A DNA stretch of 64,000 bases from CAWINH01 sp963837425 (GTDB lineage Bacteria; Chloroflexota; Limnocylindria; QHBO01), in NCBI GenBank assembly GCA_963837425.1, contig CAWINH010000002.1:62001-126000 (forward strand), read 5' to 3'. The translations under genes were made by a program, and so were the position numbers. Below, one piece after another: positions 58,477 to 64,000 of this stretch (within the stretch, counting starts at the first letter, position 1; every line of letters begins with the position of its first letter). The notes under the pieces are model-generated. The model saw only the letters and a program-made list of their open reading frames with translations. It was not told the origin of the DNA and did not search any database.

Positions 58477-58500
58477 GCTTACGGCTCGTGCATCAGTGCC

Positions 58501-58820
58501 TTACCGCCGAGTCGCTTCTGAGCCGATGACCACCAGGTGCGTCCGCGCCCGGGTGGGCCCCCACGTAGAGAAGCCCCGCCCGCTGGTCCGCCGGCACCCG
58601 CGGCGTCTATCTCGGCCAGGATGACGACCGGCGACTCCAGCCCCTTGAAGCGGTGGATGGTCGAGAGCCGCACCTCCCAGGCGGAGGTGGGCGGGGGGGC
58701 AGGGGAGCGCCCTCCGGGCCGAACTCGCTGGCCAGGGTCCAGGCACCCACCTTCCGGCCGGTCAGCCGGGATCACCGCGGCGATCGCGGGGCCCTCTACG
58801 GCGTGCGAGCCCGGGAACAC
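58501..58820 (-). pseudogene. UvrD/Rep-type helicase C-terminal remnant
   Basis: One frame keeps VRLSTIHRFKGLESPVVILA, the UvrD motif around the helicase C-terminal domain. After a shift another frame gives GPTRARTHLVVIGSEATRR, which matches the end of the same domain (family form: LLYVGATRARTHL). One extra C in the stretch at about 58560 explains the shift. The rest of the helicase is gone. Confidence 0.7.
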
Positions 58821-58858
58821 ATTCCCGGACCCGACGTGGACATCGTGGTCGCCAAATG

Positions 58859-59083
58859 CTACCGCAGATGCGGCGGCAACTCGGGCAGTTCAAACGGGTC
58901 CGGTCCGGTCAGCGGCGGCAGGGCAAACTCGTCGGACTGGTCGTAGGGGAGTCTGGACGGATGTCCCGACGCGCAGTCCGAGCAGAGGCGGACCCCAAAG
59001 ACTTGCGTTCCACACTCGCACGAGCAGTAGCAGGTGGTTAATGGCGCGGGGGAGGGGCGCTGCTTTCCGAAGATCTTCCTCAT
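58859..59083 (-). CDS. small Cys-rich protein of unknown function
   Basis: The 74-residue protein has six Cys in the N-terminal half: CYCSCECG (18-25) and CSDC (34-37), a possible zinc or Fe-S site, and a Pro/Leu-rich acidic C-terminus (FELPELPPHLR). It starts 3 bp after the stop of the membrane protein upstream, so the two are co-transcribed. No family is recognised. Confidence 0.6.
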   Translation of the reverse strand: MRKIFGKQRPSPAPLTTCYCSCECGTQVFGVRLCSDCASGHPSRLPYDQSDEFALPPLTGPDPFELPELPPHLR

Positions 59084-59086
59084 GAG

Positions 59087-59611
59087 TCAGCCATCCTTCT
59101 TTGGGTGTCGCCTCTCGAAGTCCTCGCGGCGGCGCTCTTCCTCTCGTTCAGCGAGGAACTTTTGGTCGAACCATGCTTGCCGTTGCCGCTCCACCTCGGC
59201 CGCCTGCTGCAACGCCACCCGGCGGGCGTACTCCGCCCGCTCGGCTTGCTGTTTGGCACCTGTCGCCCAAGCCAGCGTGCTTCGAACCAGGATCCCACCG
59301 GCATGGTTGATGAATTCGTATGCCCGGGGCCACGTCCAACGGAGGCCCACCCATGCAGCCACGACCAATGCCGGCAATCTCAGTGGGTCGTCGATGTGCT
59401 GAGATGAGGATCCCGATCCGGGAAGAAGTGGGTAGCCGAGGAGAGCCATAGCCAGGGCGTACAAGCCGATGGCTATCACACCCCCGAACACACGGCGAGG
59501 CCAGCCCGATGCCGGACGGACCCCTTCCTGAGCCGGCGCCGCGATCGTGCTTCCGCTCAATGTCTGGTCGACTGGCGTGGACACCCTTCTGACCCTCATG
59601 GCAGGTGGCAT
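59087..59611 (-). CDS. membrane protein with C-terminal coiled coil
   Basis: The 174-residue protein has two hydrophobic segments (about 42-62, GGVIAIGLYALAMALLGYPL, and 78-92, LPALVVAAWVGLRW) and a charged helical tail (about 112-170, with EEERRREDFERRHPKKDG) that should form a cytoplasmic coiled coil. It is the first gene of a two-gene operon with the Cys-rich protein. No family is recognised. Confidence 0.6.
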   Translation of the reverse strand: MPPAMRVRRVSTPVDQTLSGSTIAAPAQEGVRPASGWPRRVFGGVIAIGLYALAMALLGYPLLPGSGSSSQHIDDPLRLPALVVAAWVGLRWTWPRAYEFINHAGGILVRSTLAWATGAKQQAERAEYARRVALQQAAEVERQRQAWFDQKFLAEREEERRREDFERRHPKKDG

Positions 59612-59705
59612 TTCTGCCTGGTCGAGATGGTGGTCGCACGGGCAAGCCGGATCGATTGCCTATTCGTTCAGCCCGTACCCAGCCATTCGTACCCGGCCTC
59701 AGGCT

Positions 59706-60062
59706 TCAGTTGGTCCCACCGAGGGCAGGGACAATGGCGAATTCGGCCGCCGCCGTGGATAGGTTGATGATCCCCATCCCGAGTTGTCCGTCGATCCCGA
59801 CTGGCGTGATCGCGAGCAATTCCCCGAACTGGTTCCTCGCGACAACGGCGAAGGTCGCTTCGACCGACTGCTGGACAAGCAGGTCGAGTCGATGTCCAAC
59901 GACGGACCAACCGCGGCTGGCCGCATAGCTGCGACATTCCGCGAGGGTGGAATGGCCAAAGATCACGCGGTCCCGTCGCGGGTCTGGAGTCGCATGACGT
60001 CCCTGGGCGACGACGGCTTGGACGATCGCCCAGAACGGCTGATCGACAGCCGGATTGCTCAT
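59706..60062 (-). CDS. hypothetical protein
   Basis: From ATG 60062 the 118-residue protein reads MSNPAVDQPFWAIVQAVVAQ, RVIFGHSTLAECRSYAASRG, WSVVGHRLDLLVQQSVEATF, AVVARNQFGELLAITPVG, an alpha/beta pattern without a known family. The frame upstream to 60425 has unusual composition and is rejected. A 323-bp gap on the other side holds no gene I can support. Confidence 0.5.
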   Translation of the reverse strand: MSNPAVDQPFWAIVQAVVAQGRHATPDPRRDRVIFGHSTLAECRSYAASRGWSVVGHRLDLLVQQSVEATFAVVARNQFGELLAITPVGIDGQLGMGIINLSTAAAEFAIVPALGGTN

Positions 60063-60385
60063 GCAACCTAGGTAGCACGGTTGGGCGTCCACCGCGATGA
60101 GACGTAGGTCCCGCGCCGTCGCCGGACAAATGGATTTCGCATTCGGGCTGCGGGGACATGCAAGATGAGCGTGGCGATCACGGGGTGAGGACCACGATAT
60201 CGGCCGGCTTTGCCCACCCGCAGGACCGACGAGCTCGCGCAGGACCGATGCGACCGCGCGCCGGCGCCGTCGGTGCTCTATTGACTGCGTCGCGCGTGCG
60301 ATGGATGCTCCGCGTGGTGCGGCTCCCATGAATTCGGCCGTGCATTGGAACGTCCCTGTGGCGCTCGCACCGCCAGGGGTGTTGG

Positions 60386-63300
60386 TTGGACGCGACGCGT
60401 CTGGGCGAACAGGCTGATGGCTCACCCGCCATCTGCATCTGGCAGGGGAAGCTCGTCCTTGCCTGGTCCAACGGCAACGCCGGTGGCGCCCTGACCATCG
60501 GGGTTGCCGACGCGTCGGCCGCCGGTCCGTACCAGCCCCAGATCGTCCAACTCCCGCACGTCCCGGATCCCCGCGGCGACGTGACGGTCACCGCGTTCGC
60601 GAACAAGCTTTTCCTGGGCTGGATGGACGCATCCGGTGCGCTCATGGTCGCCTCGAGCAACGATGGCGCCACCTTTGGGCCGCCGCAGGTGCTCGTTGGC
60701 GCGGCGAACAGAGGGCCGGCGCTGTACGGGTCGGATCGGCTCTACGCGGGCTGGCTCGAATATGGGACGAACCACATCGTCATCAGCCGCCAGCGACGGG
60801 GCGGCCTTCGACCCGCCGGTCGTCCTCGATCACGTTGCGGACTCGACCCCCGCGCTTGCCACCTTCGATCATCCCTACTACGGAGCGCGGATGGCCGTTG
60901 CGTTCTCGGGCGCAGCGGACCTGGAGCTGGCGCTCGGCTCGCCGGGACATTTCCCGAGCCTGAATGCCGTGCCCGCCAGGATCGGCAACGGCATCCTGGG
61001 CAGCCCCGCCATGGTGGTCGGCGGCCCCCCGGCCGGTCGCTATGACGGCCCGCTGATCGCCATCCGCGACACGGACGAGATCGTGGGTCTCATGAGCGCG
61101 GACCGCGACGGCGCGCACTTCACGTATCCGATGGGCGGCGTGTACGGATCGTCGAGCCCGGCACTCGCGGTCTGGAACGGCGAGGTTCTGCTGGCCTTCA
61201 CCGAGTACACCATCTACCGCAACATCGTGATCGGCCCCTGGTCCGACCTCTTCGAGATCCCCCCGGACCTCAAGGACAAGATCGGTCAGCGCTGCGATCC
61301 GCGCGCCTGCGTGGACGACCCACGGCTGGTCTGCGTCACCACCGGGGAGACGGAGCTCCAGAACCGGCCCGCGGAGATTCAGCTGGCACGCCGCGGCGAC
61401 ATCATCCTGACGCCCGCGGACGGCAGCGGGGTGATCGGCACCATCCTGAAGAGCCTCGACGCGCCGCAGTTCTACGACCACATGGGGCTCATGGTGGCCG
61501 ACAACACCACGATCCGGCACTGCACCGAGGCCAAGGATCGCCTCATGCGGGACAAGGACTACTTCACCGGCTCCCTCCTGGGCGAGAAGGCACCCACGGA
61601 TGGGCTTCGGCCGGACCTCGTGAAGTACGGGTGGCCGGGGCCCATGACACAGAGCATCCAGGACGGCTTCTTCGATGGCTGGAACAACGGCGAGAACCCC
61701 GAGTGGGAGTACCACGGCCTGGCCGCCGCGATCGGCGCCGGCACGGCGGCCTCGCTTACCCCCGAACAGCGGCAGGCATTCTTCGACCGGGAGTTCCCGG
61801 AGAAGGCCGTCCGCATCACGAACCTGACCCTGTCACCAGCCTATCGGGCCGATGCGCCTGACACGCTCTGGCCGCTCCGCATTTGCCCCCCGCCCGGCAC
61901 CGATTCGCGCTACCCCTGGGCGCGCTGGGCGCTCGACCAGGTGGCGGACGAGGCCCAGCGGACCCGCGGTCACTACCGATTCTTCGCCTACAGCGATGCG
62001 CGATTGGCGAACGACCCCAAGCGCCTGGCGCCGCCCGCCGGAGATCCTGCCTGGGCTGGCCTGCCTGCGGGAGCCGACTGGGCGGCGGGCACTCCCGGGC
62101 TCGTGTGCTCCACGTTCGTCTGGTTCGCGGCGCGCCATGCCCTCGACCCGCTCAATCCGCCCCTGAGGCTCGACCGCGACCCGAACCTGCCGCAGGCGGC
62201 CGGCGCGCATGGCCAGGTTGGCCCCAACCAGGAGGACGGGCTCTTCGTCTACCACGAGGCGGAGCGGCAGCGCAGTGGAGCCGGCCTCCACGACTGGATC
62301 GTCGACACGGTGCGCGCCACGGTGAAGCAGCAGGTGGATGCCCAGATGACGACCTTGGCGCGCGTGGGCATTGGGATGCTGGTCGGGGTCCTCACCGGTG
62401 CGATCGTTGGACCGGCTGCGGCTCCGGTCGTCGCCATCCTGACCGCCCTGGCGCTCTCGCCGGCCAAGACGACGGACTTGACCATAGCCCTCACCGACAT
62501 GCCCGAACAGGTCGCGAACGGCATCTGCAACGCGTTCGCCAGCGACGAACCGGATAAGGTGGATTCCACCGACTGGCAGAACCCCGGCGCAGGGCTGTCC
62601 GTCTCACCGGACGACATCTGGAACCACTGGGACGCGCCGGACGATGCCGGGGAGATCCGCTCCGGACTGTGGGGCCACGCGGAGCGGGCCATGCTCTCCA
62701 ACCCGCGACCGGAGATGGTGGAGGTGGGCGTCTACGCGCTCAGTCCGGGCGTGGCGCACGTCAGCGGTCGGGTGACGTACCAGGGCAGGAGCCTGGTCGG
62801 CGCCGAGGTCAGCATCGGCTGCTGGAAGGCCTACGCGAACGAGGAGGGCGCCTTCCGCATGGACGTGTCGGCCTCACCCGTGCCCTACCCGGGGGTCCAG
62901 CGTGAACAATTGATCCGGCTGAAGGCGTACTGGGACGCCCCTCCGGGCACCCTGAGCCGAACGCTCAGCATGCCGCTGGAGGTGGGGGACAACGACCTCG
63001 GCGAGATCGTCCTTGACCCACCGCCGGAATGGCGGCGCCGGGTCGAGGTCCACGGCGAGCTGGAGATGAAGCACCAGGTCATGTTCGGCCACGACACCAT
63101 CGACCACCACACCGTGAGCGCCTCGCGATTCCTGCAGTGCGATCCGGCCATGGCGGCGGACCACCTGCCCGAGTACCTGGCCGGGCTGGAGGCAACCTTC
63201 AAGGAGACCACCGAGCGCTGCGGCGGCGAGCGCGCCGAGCTGAGCGGAACCATCCGCATGTACGACCCGCGCTCCCCGCAGCCCCCGCCCGGGAGTGCGC

Positions 63301-63500
63301 TGGCGATCACCGTGGACTGGGCCTTCAAGATGTGGGACGGGGAGGATGGCGATGAGGACGAGGTGGATTCGCAGACCGGTCAGGTCATCATCCAGCCGGG
63401 CGACACGGGGCGAATCACCCCCTCCCTGGACGACGGTGATGTGCCGCCAGATCGTGCCCATGCCGAGATCTGGGTGGACAACTTCGTCAACCCCGCCTGA
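60386..63500 (+). CDS. large two-part protein: propeller-like domain plus YiiX/NlpC-type papain-like domain; frame broken at about 60787
   Basis: The frame from TTG 60386 (AGGGG upstream) gives propeller-like strands (LVLAWSNGNAGGALTIGVAD, LYAGWLEYGTNHIVIS); after about 60787 the other frame continues (SDGAAFDPPVVLDHVADSTP). One extra C explains the break; together they would encode about 1037 residues. The second half has the permuted papain-like pattern: GDIILTPADGSG, FYDHMGLMV (His) and LVCSTFVWFAARHA (Cys), as in YiiX-type hydrolases of lipids or peptidoglycan. A hydrophobic stretch and a carboxypeptidase-regulatory-like part (VAHVSGRVTYQGRSLVGAEV) follow. No signal peptide is visible. 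Confidence 0.65.
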
Positions 63501-63525
63501 TGGGACGCACGCGTCAAGCGATCTC

Positions 63526-63660
63526 ATGCTTATCCGCTTGCCTCAACACGAGTTCGTGTTCCGGTTCAACCGCCGCAGCAACCAGGCCGCCGGATTCGCC
63601 ACCCTGCTCGGGCTGTCAACCGCTGGCCCGCTTGTCCGGTCCGCCGACATCACTATGCCG
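63526..63660 (+). pseudogene. IS1595-family transposase C-terminal remnant
   Basis: The frame starts MLIRLPQHEFVFRFNRRSNQ and AAGFATLLGLST, which matches the end of ISXO2/IS1595 transposases (family form: LNEFVFRFNRRFYP...FRSLLGI). Only about 40 of the usual 300 residues remain, and no inverted ends are visible. It is the only mobile-element trace I can support, and it lies next to the broken gene upstream. Confidence 0.7.
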
Positions 63661-63866
63661 CCTCGCCCGGGCGAGGCTGAGGGGCGGGGCCGCTCGACCG
63701 GCCAGACCGGGCCGTCCACCGCAATCCGCCACTGTTGTCGGTGGGCGAGAAGACACCGAGGCGGAGAGGGTCGAAAGCCGCAGCTGCGCCGCATTCCTGA
63801 TGGCCCTTGACGAGTAGCGTGTTTTCGCAAGGATCGAGTCAGATCGCAGTCCGATGGGGGTCCGAA

Positions 63867-64000
63867 ATGCGTTGGGTTTGTTTGTGGCTCGTCGTGCTGG
63901 CGTTAGCCGCCTGTGCCCCGGTTCACCAACCCCCGACCTCGGCGGACGAGCAGTTCTCTGTGGTCGTCTATAACCGCACCCAGTCGCCCGTCTTCCTTTT
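63867..64000 (+). CDS. lipoprotein (N-terminal part, continues past the window)
   Basis: The frame from ATG 63867 starts MRWVCLWLVVLALAACAPVH, a lipoprotein signal with Cys16, followed by Pro/Thr and VVVYNRTQSPVF. It runs off the right edge. GGGGG at 63856-63860 could serve as ribosome site. The visible part is too short to classify. Confidence 0.65.
   Translation, partial: MRWVCLWLVVLALAACAPVHQPPTSADEQFSVVVYNRTQSPVFL

Noticed and set aside
1..64000. tRNA or rRNA genes
   Set aside because: No cloverleaf-like block with the usual T-arm or any rRNA-like sequence was noticed in the gaps; a covariance search was not possible.

Overview
The window is GC-rich bacterial DNA (no rRNA, tRNA or CRISPR array seen). 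Several traits fit an uncultivated Chloroflexota lineage such as the Limnocylindria: many lipoproteins and single-pass proteins with Thr/Pro/Ser linkers, ECF sigma factors paired with membrane anti-sigma-like proteins, an F420-type LLM oxidoreductase, a long AceA2-type isocitrate lyase, and short-leader genes. This placement is inference; no marker gene was compared.

Layout. 1-6.9 kb: a SARP/AfsR regulator running off the left edge, an LLM oxidoreductase, two exported proteins, a DUF885 peptidase-like protein and a serine hydrolase. 7-10 kb: two MFS transporters around a MarR regulator. 10.1-16.1 kb: a C2-metabolism block with isocitrate lyase, a small Cys protein, a divergent LysR regulator, a cyclic-nucleotide-binding protein and acetyl-CoA synthetase. 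16-19.7 kb: a lipoprotein, a hairpin array, an HTH protein, a DtxR-type metal regulator and a nitrilase-family enzyme. 19.7-25.6 kb: a DUF2652 protein, an anchored protein and two paralogous ECF sigma/anti-sigma pairs around a nitroreductase. 25.7-32.2 kb: a frameshifted anchored beta-propeller gene, DUF971, a PIG-L deacetylase, a second HTH protein between two direct repeats, an O-methyltransferase and another anchored protein. 32.2-36.4 kb: small enzymes and a MerR gene coupled to a 17-residue Cys peptide, interleaved with 128-bp repeats. 36.4-45.4 kb: membrane and Kelch proteins, a membrane-tethered SARP, and a four-gene membrane-protein operon. 45.6-58.5 kb: three type II toxin-antitoxin families in four loci plus a PIN remnant, a PadR-controlled operon, two DHFR-like proteins, typA, a CAP-domain protein and an aldo/keto reductase. 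58.5-64 kb: a decayed zone with helicase and transposase remnants, small unknown proteins and a large frameshifted papain-like protein.

Three things run through the whole window. First, about fifteen genes have a TANNAT-like -10 box only 6-8 nt (10 nt for typA) before the start codon, which predicts leaderless mRNAs and was used here to choose starts. Second, ten copies of an intergenic element of almost constant length (128 bp) with inverted-repeat ends lie between 32.2 and 57.4 kb. Third, several local regulators sit beside dyads that fit their families: MerR (19-bp spacer promoter), PadR (ATGT-N8-ACAT), MarR (GTTAGCA/TGCTAAC) and a Phd-type antitoxin (TGTACA core).

The strongest candidate for something undescribed is the MerR gene with its translationally coupled 17-residue peptide containing six cysteines (34078-34560), followed by the 128-bp repeat family and the two HTH proteins with nuclease-like C-termini that sit next to repeats.
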